Assembly: GCA_035263645.1 (NCBI GenBank)
Contig: DATFRD010000360.1
Location: 1 to 5,831, forward strand
Source of the DNA: CF-161 sp035263645
Lineage (GTDB): Bacteria > Chloroflexota > Dormibacteria > Dormibacterales > Dormibacteraceae
Direction of reading: 5' to 3'
DNA length: 5,831 bases
Part shown: positions 1 through 4,423 of the stretch, one piece after another
Numbering within the stretch: the first letter of the stretch is position 1
How the letters are laid out: each line of letters begins with the position of its first letter
Notes under the pieces: model-generated
Told to the model about the DNA's origin: nothing
Databases searched by the model: none
Seen by the model: only the letters and a program-made list of their open reading frames with translations
Made by a program: the position numbers and the translations under genes

Positions 1-303
1 CTCGCCCCCGGCGACGCGGCCGTCGTGAAGGCGATCTGCTCCCATACGAAGCAGTGCGTCGTCATCCTGGTCTCCGGCCGCCCGCTGATCGTCGGCAGGC
101 AGCTCGCAGAGTCGAGCGCGTTCGTGGCGGCCTGGCTGCCCGGCAGCGAGGGCGAGGGCGTCGCCGACGCGCTCTTCGGCGACCACCCGTTCAGCGGCAG
201 GCTGCCGGTCAGCTGGCCGGCCACAGTCGGGCAGGAGCCACTCGACTCCGGCGACGGCCAGACTCCCCTCTTCCCCTTCGGGTACGGGATCTCGCCGTAC
301 TGA
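1..303 (+). CDS. GH3-family beta-glucosidase, C-terminal fragment (5' end outside window)
   Basis: The reading frame is open from base 1 to a TGA at 301-303, leaving 100 visible C-terminal residues. The fragment carries hallmarks of the C-terminal alpha/beta domain of glycoside hydrolase family 3: a buried strand followed by VSGRPL (visible residues 24-29), then AAWLPGSEGEGVADALFG, then SGRLPVSWP, and a terminal PLFPFGYGISPY. Family members hydrolyse terminal beta-glucosyl residues from oligosaccharides or glycosides. The protein stops right after the FPFGYG motif, so it has no C-terminal fibronectin-III domain. This is the arrangement of ExoP / plant exo-beta-glucanase-like GH3 enzymes. The catalytic nucleophile and acid/base lie upstream and cannot be checked, nor can a signal peptide. 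The GTG at base 25 is an internal codon, not the start. The family call is firm; the substrate is unknown. Confidence 0.9.
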   Translation, partial: LAPGDAAVVKAICSHTKQCVVILVSGRPLIVGRQLAESSAFVAAWLPGSEGEGVADALFGDHPFSGRLPVSWPATVGQEPLDSGDGQTPLFPFGYGISPY

Positions 304-318
304 CCGTCACCAGACGGG

Positions 319-353
319 CGGCTCGTGGAATCCGCGCGGGACGAGCCGTTCTC
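319..353 (+). terminator. Hairpin terminator after the GH3 gene
   Basis: The arms CGGCTCGT (319-326) and ACGAGCCG (341-348) are perfectly complementary over 8 bp, with a 14-nt loop that itself contains the palindrome CCGCGCGG. The hairpin begins 15 nt after the GH3 stop codon and is followed by TTCTC. The T-tract is short, which is common for intrinsic terminators in GC-rich genomes. It separates the GH3 gene from the next ORF. Confidence 0.5.
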
Positions 354-410
354 CCACCGGGCCCTGCCCATGCCCGCCGAACGGCCGTGGCCGGCTCTCC
401 ACGGCAGGGG

Positions 411-416
411 TAGGGT
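411..416 (+). promoter_or_regulatory. -10 box TAGGGT, probable leaderless promoter
   Basis: TAGGGT fits the actinobacterial TANNNT -10 consensus and lies exactly 7 nt before the ATG at 424, so transcription would begin at or next to the start codon. No convincing -35 element is visible 16-18 nt upstream. An AGGGG at 406-410 could instead serve as a Shine-Dalgarno for an in-frame GTG at 415, so the assignment is not certain. Confidence 0.4.
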
Positions 417-423
417 GACCGTC

Positions 424-846
424 ATGAGCCTGCTGATGAGGCGCGGGTTTCCGGACGGCATCCCCTTCACCGACTATCACCGGGCCTGGCGAACCGGCCT
501 GGGGCTGGCCGCCGCGGCGGCGTACGCCGTCGCCGGGGCCTGCTGGCTGCAGGAGCGCCGGACGCTCGCCCGGCGGGGGCTGGACAGGGACGCGAGGGCC
601 GCGGTGGCCCTCAAGGACGTGTTCGTGACCGGCGCCGTCCTGACTGGCGTGGCCCGGCTCGTCGGCGAGGCGATCGTGGGTCGAGAGACTACGGCCGGCG
701 CCGCCGGCCGGGGACGCCGCCTCCGGGCGGTGCGCCTGCTCAACCGGGCGTTCGTCGCCGGGGCCGTGGCCGCCACCCCGCTCATCAACTTCGCGCTGTT
801 CGACGACTACCGGCCGAGACCGCTCCGCGGCTTCATCTCACTGTGA
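424..846 (+). CDS. Uncharacterised 140-residue membrane protein
   Basis: I do not recognise a family. With the ATG at 424 the protein has 140 residues and three hydrophobic stretches: about 25-42 (ending AVAGACWL), 66-86 (VFVTGAVLTGVARLVGEAIVG, interrupted by Arg and Glu) and 108-126 (ending ATPLINFALF). They are separated by Arg-rich loops at 43-58 and 96-104, and a short DDYRPRPLRGF tail follows. This suggests a small integral membrane protein, or an amphipathic one if the second segment does not insert. The frame stays open further upstream to 325, but the added residues are Pro/Arg-rich. The start at 424 (or GTG 415) is preferred because a TANNNT box lies just before it. The gene stands alone between two hairpins, with the GH3 fragment upstream on the same strand and a tRNA on the opposite strand downstream. 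Confidence 0.65.
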   Translation: MSLLMRRGFPDGIPFTDYHRAWRTGLGLAAAAAYAVAGACWLQERRTLARRGLDRDARAAVALKDVFVTGAVLTGVARLVGEAIVGRETTAGAAGRGRRLRAVRLLNRAFVAGAVAATPLINFALFDDYRPRPLRGFISL

Positions 847-852
847 ACGGTC

Positions 853-875
853 CCGCCCAGGTCCCTGCCGGGCGG
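853..875. terminator. GC hairpin between the membrane-protein ORF and tRNA-Glu, possibly bidirectional
   Basis: CCGCCC (853-858) pairs with GGGCGG (870-875). Inside, GG (860-861) pairs with CC (868-869) with A859 bulged, leaving a 6-nt loop. It begins 6 nt after the stop of the + strand membrane-protein gene and 24 nt beyond the 3' end of the minus-strand tRNA, so it could end both transcripts. No T-tract is present on either side, which keeps confidence low. Confidence 0.35.
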
Positions 876-898
876 TGGCGGGGAGGAAGGGGCGGCTG

Positions 899-972
899 TG
901 GCCCGTGCGGGCTTCGAACCCGCGATTTCCGGCTTGAAAGGCCGGCGTCCTAGTCCACTAGACGAACGGGCC
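899..972 (-). tRNA. tRNA-Glu, anticodon UUC
   Basis: The minus-strand sequence folds as a complete 74-nt cloverleaf. The acceptor strands GGCCCGT / ACGGGCC pair over 7 bp. The D arm is GTCT...GGAC and the anticodon arm is CCGGC / GCCGG around loop CTTTCAA. The variable loop is AAATC. The T arm is GCGGG / CCCGC around loop TTCGAAG, and the discriminator base is A. Loop positions 34-36 read TTC (bases 938-936), which decodes GAA and, by wobble, GAG as glutamate. The 3' CCA is not encoded (CAG follows the discriminator), so it would be added by tRNA nucleotidyltransferase, as is usual in actinobacteria. The D arm GTCTAGTGGACTAGGAC is typical of bacterial tRNA-Glu. The gene is intact and stands alone rather than in a tRNA cluster. 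Confidence 0.96.
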
Positions 973-979
973 CGCCCAA

Positions 980-985
980 AGCTTA
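980..985 (-). promoter_or_regulatory. -10 box TAAGCT upstream of tRNA-Glu
   Basis: Read on the minus strand, TAAGCT (985 to 980) fits TANNNT and ends 7 nt before the mature tRNA 5' G at 972. This implies a primary transcript with almost no 5' leader. The same TAAGCTT string appears in the ABC-F promoter. A -35 hexamer is not evident. Confidence 0.4.
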
Positions 986-1060
986 GCCGCCTTCCACGGC
1001 ACGGGCGGACACCGGGCCCGCGTCGCGGTCGGCGGCGGGACCCGGCTCGGCGACCGGCGG

Positions 1061-1092
1061 GTCGCGGGCAGCGCCTCAGCGCTGCCCGCGAC
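1061..1092 (-). terminator. Perfect 14-bp hairpin with the stop codon of the upstream gene in its loop
   Basis: GTCGCGGGCAGCGC (1061-1074) is the exact reverse complement of 1079-1092, with a 4-nt loop at 1075-1078. On the minus strand the loop reads TGAG and contains the TGA stop of the 126-residue membrane protein. One arm therefore encodes its last residues and the other lies beyond the stop. No T-tract follows. It may be a U-less actinobacterial terminator or a 3'-end stabiliser. Confidence 0.6.
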
Positions 1093-1456
1093 GGCGCGGG
1101 ACGGCCTCGTCGTCGTCGTCGGCGCGGCGGCCCTTGTAGCGGCGTTCCAGCTCCGCCACCGCGTCGACGCCTGCGGTCAGCGTCGACGCGGGCTCCGCTG
1201 CATCCGCCGCCTCTGCGGCCGGCTCCGCCGCCTCTGCGGCTGGCTCCGCCGCGTCGACCGGCTCGGCAACCTCGACCGGCGCCGCGGGGATCGGAGCCGG
1301 CTCCGGCCCGATCGCCACGACCGGCTCGACCACGGGCTCCGTCACCGCCGCGGCCGGCTTGGCCGGAGCAGGGCGCCTGAACACCAGGCGGTAGGCCCCT
1401 CCCCCCACCACCAGGCCCGCCACGAACGTCAGCACGAGACTCCACGTGGGAACCAC
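1076..1456 (-). CDS. Small single-pass membrane protein with Ala/Pro/Glu-rich region
   Basis: No family is recognised. The 126-residue product begins MVPTWS, followed by one hydrophobic helix (residues 6-22, SLVLTFVAGLVVGGGAY) and a basic FRRP turn. By the positive-inside rule the rest would lie in the cytoplasm. Residues 29-97 are low-complexity Ala/Pro/Glu/Val sequence with a 7-residue repeat of the type AEPAAEA. The C-terminus is more protein-like: an ELERRYKGRR helix, then DDDDE, then a basic PRRRGQR tail. The start is GTG at 1456. The ATGATG at 1469-1464 is out of frame with it. There is no clear Shine-Dalgarno, but CATGAT ends 8 nt upstream and could be a weak -10. The gene lies 72 nt downstream of the ABC-F gene on the same strand, behind that gene's terminator, so it probably has its own promoter. 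The hydrophobic N-terminus and hydrophilic tail support real coding, but biased GC composition alone can mimic such ORFs. Confidence 0.6.
   Translation of the reverse strand: MVPTWSLVLTFVAGLVVGGGAYRLVFRRPAPAKPAAAVTEPVVEPVVAIGPEPAPIPAAPVEVAEPVDAAEPAAEAAEPAAEAADAAEPASTLTAGVDAVAELERRYKGRRADDDDEAVPRRRGQR
1203..1244. repeat. Two-copy 21-bp in-frame tandem repeat
   Basis: Bases 1203-1223 and 1224-1244 are identical except at one position (C1220 versus T1241). A third partial copy starts at 1245 (TCCGCCGCG). The 21-bp period equals seven codons and encodes the AEPAAEA repeat in the small membrane protein, so copy number can change without a frameshift. Confidence 0.75.
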
Positions 1457-1488
1457 GACCCGACATCATGCGAGATCGTGACGGCCGT

Positions 1489-1510
1489 TGGCCAGCCCCA
1501 GGGCTGGCCA
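1489..1510 (-). terminator. Hairpin terminator after the ABC-F gene
   Basis: TGGCCAGCC (1489-1497) and GGCTGGCCA (1502-1510) form a perfect 9-bp stem, extendable to 10, with a 4-nt loop. It begins 18 nt beyond the ABC-F stop codon. No T-tract follows on the minus strand. It separates the ABC-F gene from the small membrane-protein gene. Confidence 0.5.
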
Positions 1511-1528
1511 GCCCGCCGGGAATCGGGG

Positions 1529-3115
1529 TCAGGCCAGCGAGACCAGCTCCACCAGGCTGTCGTCCCACCACTCCGTCAGACCCTCGGGCATGAGCACCAC
1601 CCGGTGGGGCTGCAGCGCCCGCACGGCGCCCTCGTCGTGGGTGACCAGCAGGACGGCGCCGCGGTAGCCGGCCAGCGCCCCCAGCACCTCCTCCCGGCTG
1701 GCCGGGTCGAGGTTGTTCGTCGGCTCGTCCAGCAGCAGCAGGTTGGCCCCGGAGACCACGAGCACCGCCAGCGCCAGCCGGGTGCGCTCTCCGCCGGAGA
1801 GGGTCCTCGCCTCCTGCTGCACGGTGTCCCCCGAGAACAGGAAGGAGCCGAGGATGCTCCTCACGACCCTGCCGTCCGCCTCGGGCGCCGCCGCCTGCAT
1901 GTTCTCCAGGACGGTCCGGCCCAGGTCCAGCGTCTCGTGCTCCTGGGCGTAGTAGCCGAGCCGGAGCCCGTGCCCGGCAGCCACGATGCCGGCGTCCGGC
2001 TGCTCCAGGCCGGCCAGCGTCCGCAGCAGCGTCGTCTTGCCGGCGCCGTTCACGCCCAGGACCACCGTGCGCGAGCCGCGCTCCAGCTCGAGGTCGATCC
2101 CGGTGAACACCTCGGTCGAGCCGTACCCCTTGCTCAGGTCCCGCGCCGTGAGCACCACCCGGCCGCACGGCGCGGGGTCCGGGAGGCGGAGCCGGGCCAC
2201 CCGGTCCGCCCGCGGCGGTCCCGGGCTGTCCGCCAGCAGCTGCCTCGCCCTCCGCTCCATGACCTGGGCCTGGGTCGCCCTGGTGGCCTTGGCGTGGAGC
2301 CGGTCCGCCTGGGCCAGCAGGGCCGAGGCCTTCTTCTCGGCGTTGGCGCGCTCTCGCTTGCGCCGGCGCTCGTCGGTCTCCCGCTGCTCGCGATAGGTCC
2401 TCCAGCCGACGTTGTAGATGTCGAGCGCCGACCGGCCGGCGTCCAGGTGGAAGACCCGGTTCACCACCGCCTCCAGCAGGCCCACGTCGTGGCTGATGAC
2501 CACCAGACCGCCCCGCTGTGCTCTCAGGAAGTCGCGCAGCCACGCGATGGAGTCCGCGTCGAGGTGGTTGGTCGGCTCATCCAGCAGCAGCGTGTCCGCG
2601 CCGCTGAAGAGGATCCTGGCCAGCTCGACGCGCCGGCGCTGGCCGCCCGACAGCGTGCGCAGAGGCCGTTCGAGCAGTCGGGCGGGGAGGGCCAGGCTGG
2701 CGGCGATGGAGGCAGCCTCCGCCTCCGCCCCGTAGCCGCCCAGCGAGGCGAGGACGTCCTCCAGATAGCCGTAGCGCTCGACCGCCCCCGGCACCTCCGC
2801 CGCCATCGCGTCCTGCGCCAGGCGAATGTCACGCAGGACCGCATCCAGCCCCCGACCCGACAGGACGCGGTCCAGCGCCCGCACGCCGCCGTCGGCCTCG
2901 CTGGGCCCCTGCGGGAGGTATCCCACCTTCCCCGAGCGCGTGACCGCTCCGCCCGCAGGCAGCCCCTCGCCCGACAGCACGCGCGCGAGGGTGGTCTTGC
3001 CGGCGCCGTTGCGGCCGACGAGGCCGACGCGGTTCAGAGGCGCGATCGTGAACGAGGTCTCGTTCAACAGGGTGCGCGCTCCGACGCGTAGCGAGAGGTT
3101 GGTGGCGGTGATCAT
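1529..3115 (-). CDS. ABC-F family ATPase (ribosome-associated, possible antibiotic-resistance factor)
   Basis: The 528-residue protein has two ABC ATPase domains and no membrane segments, the ABC-F layout. Domain 1 has Walker A GRNGAGKT (34-41), signature LSGGQ (155-159), Walker B LLLDEP (176-181) and switch His209. Domain 2 has Walker A GVNGAGKT (354-361), LSGGE (439-443), DEPTNNLD (463-470) and His493. Between them is a charged linker (about 240-310, containing ERRRKRERANAEKK) that corresponds to the element ABC-F proteins insert into the ribosomal E site. All ATPase motifs are intact. The MITATNLSL start, the ERANAEKKA linker and the acidic WWDDSLVELVSLA end resemble, from memory, the actinobacterial subgroup including M. 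tuberculosis Rv1473, annotated as macrolide-related. The ATG at 3115 is chosen over an upstream TTG at 3133 because AGGAG lies 4 nt ahead and homologues begin MITAT. Either resistance or a housekeeping translation role is possible. It is not a transporter despite frequent annotation. Confidence 0.95.
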   Translation of the reverse strand: MITATNLSLRVGARTLLNETSFTIAPLNRVGLVGRNGAGKTTLARVLSGEGLPAGGAVTRSGKVGYLPQGPSEADGGVRALDRVLSGRGLDAVLRDIRLAQDAMAAEVPGAVERYGYLEDVLASLGGYGAEAEAASIAASLALPARLLERPLRTLSGGQRRRVELARILFSGADTLLLDEPTNHLDADSIAWLRDFLRAQRGGLVVISHDVGLLEAVVNRVFHLDAGRSALDIYNVGWRTYREQRETDERRRKRERANAEKKASALLAQADRLHAKATRATQAQVMERRARQLLADSPGPPRADRVARLRLPDPAPCGRVVLTARDLSKGYGSTEVFTGIDLELERGSRTVVLGVNGAGKTTLLRTLAGLEQPDAGIVAAGHGLRLGYYAQEHETLDLGRTVLENMQAAAPEADGRVVRSILGSFLFSGDTVQQEARTLSGGERTRLALAVLVVSGANLLLLDEPTNNLDPASREEVLGALAGYRGAVLLVTHDEGAVRALQPHRVVLMPEGLTEWWDDSLVELVSLA

Positions 3116-3119
3116 GAAG

Positions 3120-3124
3120 CTCCT
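3120..3124 (-). promoter_or_regulatory. Shine-Dalgarno AGGAG for the ABC-F gene
   Basis: On the minus strand AGGAG (3124 to 3120) lies 4 nt before the ATG at 3115. It decides the start in favour of 3115 over the TTG at 3133, which lies upstream of the AGGAG itself. It sits 13 nt beyond the nearer leader hairpin and is not buried in it. Confidence 0.7.
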
Positions 3125-3137
3125 GACTGACAACTCT

Positions 3138-3174
3138 GCGGGCGCCCAGCAGCGCCCGCCGTGGGACCGGCGGG
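3138..3174 (-). promoter_or_regulatory. Two mutually exclusive leader hairpins upstream of ABC-F (attenuator-like)
   Basis: On the minus-strand transcript, arm A CCCGCCG (3174-3168) can pair with B1 CGGCGGG (3161-3155), a 7-bp stem with a 6-nt loop. Alternatively B2 GCGGGCGC (3159-3152) can pair with C GCGCCCGC (3145-3138), an 8-bp stem with a 6-nt loop. B1 and B2 share bases 3155-3159, so only one stem can form at a time. This A/B/C arrangement is the core of attenuators. Neither stem is followed by a T-tract, so control by termination or by translation access cannot be distinguished from sequence. Confidence 0.5.
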
Positions 3175-3188
3175 GACCTCACGCGTCG

Positions 3189-3206
3189 TCAGACTGCGAG
3201 CTGCAC
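3189..3206 (-). CDS. Candidate five-codon leader peptide (MQLAV) upstream of ABC-F
   Basis: On the minus strand GTG CAG CTC GCA GTC TGA encodes M-Q-L-A-V-stop. The GTG follows the TAAGCT -10 box by exactly 7 nt, so it would be the first codon of a leaderless transcript, needing no Shine-Dalgarno. Its stop lies 15 nt before arm A of the two alternative hairpins. A ribosome paused on this ORF would therefore sit next to the structured leader. Small leader ORFs that sense stalled ribosomes are known ahead of many erm, msr and vga-type resistance genes, and leaderless ones occur in actinobacteria. An ORF this short occurs often by chance. The support is its exact position relative to promoter and hairpins, not its sequence. 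Confidence 0.4.
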   Translation of the reverse strand: MQLAV

Positions 3207-3213
3207 GACCGCA

Positions 3214-3219
3214 AGCTTA
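3214..3219 (-). promoter_or_regulatory. -10 box TAAGCT for the ABC-F gene
   Basis: TAAGCT on the minus strand (3219 to 3214) fits TANNNT and lies within GGTAAGCTT. Transcription would start near 3207, giving a 5' leader of about 90 nt before the ABC-F ATG. No clear -35 hexamer is visible at the usual distance, which is common for regulated or activator-dependent actinobacterial promoters. I see no AT-rich WhiB7-type box next to it. Confidence 0.45.
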
Positions 3220-3277
3220 CCAGGGGTTCGAGCCGCCGCACCCGGCGCCTGATCGCCCGCCTCGGCGAGAATCCGGC

Positions 3278-3283
3278 TACGCT
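3278..3283 (+). promoter_or_regulatory. -10 box TACGCT for the capA-kynU operon
   Basis: GGCTACGCT contains a TANNNT hexamer ending 9 nt before the GTG at 3293. Transcription would begin at or within a few bases of the start codon, consistent with the absence of a Shine-Dalgarno there. The box is divergent from the ABC-F promoter about 60 bp away, so the two share one control region. Confidence 0.45.
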
Positions 3284-3292
3284 ATCGACCTC

Positions 3293-4423
3293 GTGCAACG
3301 CATCGGCGTCCTGGTGATCGCCGCGCTGCTCGCGGCGGCGTGCTCGCCGGGCGCATCCGGTGGTCCCGCCAGCACGCGAACGACCCCGCCGGCAACCACA
3401 CCGCCCTCCCCCAGGCCCACGCCCATACCCCAGCTCACGCTCACCGGCCTGTTCCACCCCTCGGGCCCGGTGACGGCTGAGCCCGCGCACGTCCGCACGC
3501 TGATCGCGACCGGGGACACCATCCCCGCCCGCCTGGTCGACATCGCAGCGACGAGCCGGCAGGACTTCCTCTGGCCGTTCCGGCCCACCGCCGACTACGT
3601 GAAGAACGCCGACGTCACGTTCGTCAACCTGGAGACACCGCTGCTGGCCGGCTGCCCGGAGCGGCCGACCGGCCTGGTCTTCTGCGGCGACCCGCGCTTC
3701 GTGAACGGGCTGACGGCGATCGGGACGAAGGTGGCCAACCTGGCCAACAACCACGTCTACGCCGGGCCTGACACCCAGCGCACGGCGGACCTCCTGCAGC
3801 AGCACGGCATCCTCAGCGAGACCAACCTCGGGCCGCCGGCCATCCTGGACGTCCGCGGCCTCAGGTTCGCGTTCATCGGCTGCAACGCGGTCACCGGCGG
3901 CCCGCCGGTCGACCGCAACGCGCTCGTGTCCGACATCCAGCACGCCCGCGCCCAGGCCGACGTCGTGGTCGTGCAGTTCCACTGGGGCAAGGAGTACGAG
4001 CGGCAGCCGATCCCGGCACCAGGCATCGCCCCGGACGACCCGATCGAGCTGGGCCACCTGGCCATCGACGCCGGCGCCGACCTGGTGATCGGCAACCATC
4101 CACACTGGGTCCAGGGCATCGAGGTCTACAAGAACCACCTCATCACGTACGCCCACGGCAACTACGTGTTCGACCAGGTGAACTGCTGGCCTGGGCTGGG
4201 CGCCGACTACCGGACCTACTGCAGCGACGACACCCGCACCAGCGTGGTCGGCACCTACACGTTCGTGGACAGCCACCTGGCCGCCGTCACGTGGAAGCCC
4301 ACCTACACGGACACGAGCCTGCAGACGCAGTGGGCCGACACCGGCCGGGCGGCCCAGGTGCTGAAGACCATGGAGGACGCCTCGGTCGCCCTCGCCCAGA
4401 AGGAGGGCGAGCCGACCTCGTGA
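3293..4423 (+). CDS. CapA-family (PGA_cap, metallophosphatase-fold) lipoprotein
   Basis: The 376-residue product begins with a lipoprotein-like signal (residues 1-17, MQRIGVLVIAALLAAAC). Cys17 is the likely lipidated residue, although the -3 position is Ala rather than the preferred Leu. A Pro/Thr/Ser-rich tether follows (18-47). The body carries the CapA / PGA_cap motif series: GDTIPAR (74-80), FVNLETPL (110-117), ANLANNHVYAG (148-158), VVQFHWGKEYE (226-236), GNHPHWVQGIE (267-277) and YAHGNYVFDQ (286-295). These His, Asn, Asp and Glu residues match the metallophosphoesterase-like active site. Family founders act in poly-gamma-glutamate capsule synthesis, but most genomic members are uncharacterised and no capB/capC partner is seen here. 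Extra cysteines (121, 131, 197, 298, 310) could form disulfides outside the cell. The GTG at 3293 is chosen because it directly precedes the signal peptide. Upstream extension gives a Pro/Arg-rich segment without one. Confidence 0.88.
   Translation: MQRIGVLVIAALLAAACSPGASGGPASTRTTPPATTPPSPRPTPIPQLTLTGLFHPSGPVTAEPAHVRTLIATGDTIPARLVDIAATSRQDFLWPFRPTADYVKNADVTFVNLETPLLAGCPERPTGLVFCGDPRFVNGLTAIGTKVANLANNHVYAGPDTQRTADLLQQHGILSETNLGPPAILDVRGLRFAFIGCNAVTGGPPVDRNALVSDIQHARAQADVVVVQFHWGKEYERQPIPAPGIAPDDPIELGHLAIDAGADLVIGNHPHWVQGIEVYKNHLITYAHGNYVFDQVNCWPGLGADYRTYCSDDTRTSVVGTYTFVDSHLAAVTWKPTYTDTSLQTQWADTGRAAQVLKTMEDASVALAQKEGEPTS
4401..4406 (+). promoter_or_regulatory. Shine-Dalgarno AGGAGG for kynU
   Basis: AGGAGG, a full match to the anti-Shine-Dalgarno, lies inside the end of the CapA-family gene, 13 nt before the kynU GTG. 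The spacing is longer than the usual 5-9 nt, but no closer in-frame start exists. Ribosomes reaching the CapA stop would also reinitiate at the overlapping GTG. Confidence 0.5.

Noticed and set aside
1464..1469. ATGATG on the minus strand as start of the small membrane protein
   Set aside because: It is in a different frame from the GTG at 1456. The frame it opens is Gly/Arg-rich and lacks the membrane helix.
807..2543. 578-codon open frame on the minus strand
   Set aside because: It crosses the tRNA-Glu gene, the small membrane-protein gene and the end of the ABC-F gene in another frame. The product is low-complexity Gly/Arg/Pro sequence with no motifs, the usual shadow in GC-rich DNA.
1478..3091. 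537-codon open frame on the plus strand, antisense to ABC-F
   Set aside because: It lies almost wholly antisense to a gene with complete ATPase motifs in both domains. The translation is Arg/Gln/Pro/Val-rich without recognisable motifs.
2829..3182. Minus-strand ORF from GTG 3182 overlapping the ABC-F start, as an alternative leader peptide
   Set aside because: It is 117 codons long, out of frame with ABC-F, has no Shine-Dalgarno and is Arg/Pro-rich. It is a shadow rather than a regulatory leader, unlike the five-codon ORF next to the -10 box.
3161..3292. N-terminal extension of the CapA-family gene to a start at 3161
   Set aside because: The extension is Pro/Arg-rich, would bury the signal peptide 44 residues inside the protein, and overlaps the ABC-F leader. 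The GTG at 3293 directly precedes the lipoprotein signal and follows a -10 box.
3179..4276. 365-codon open frame on the minus strand, antisense to the CapA-family gene
   Set aside because: Composition is Val/Asp/Arg repeats produced by the antisense of a GC-rich gene. It also crosses the divergent promoter region.
4291..4419. N-terminal extension of kynureninase to 4291
   Set aside because: The extra 43 residues lie within the end of the CapA-family gene in another frame and have no kynureninase similarity. The GTG at 4420 gives the normal family length.
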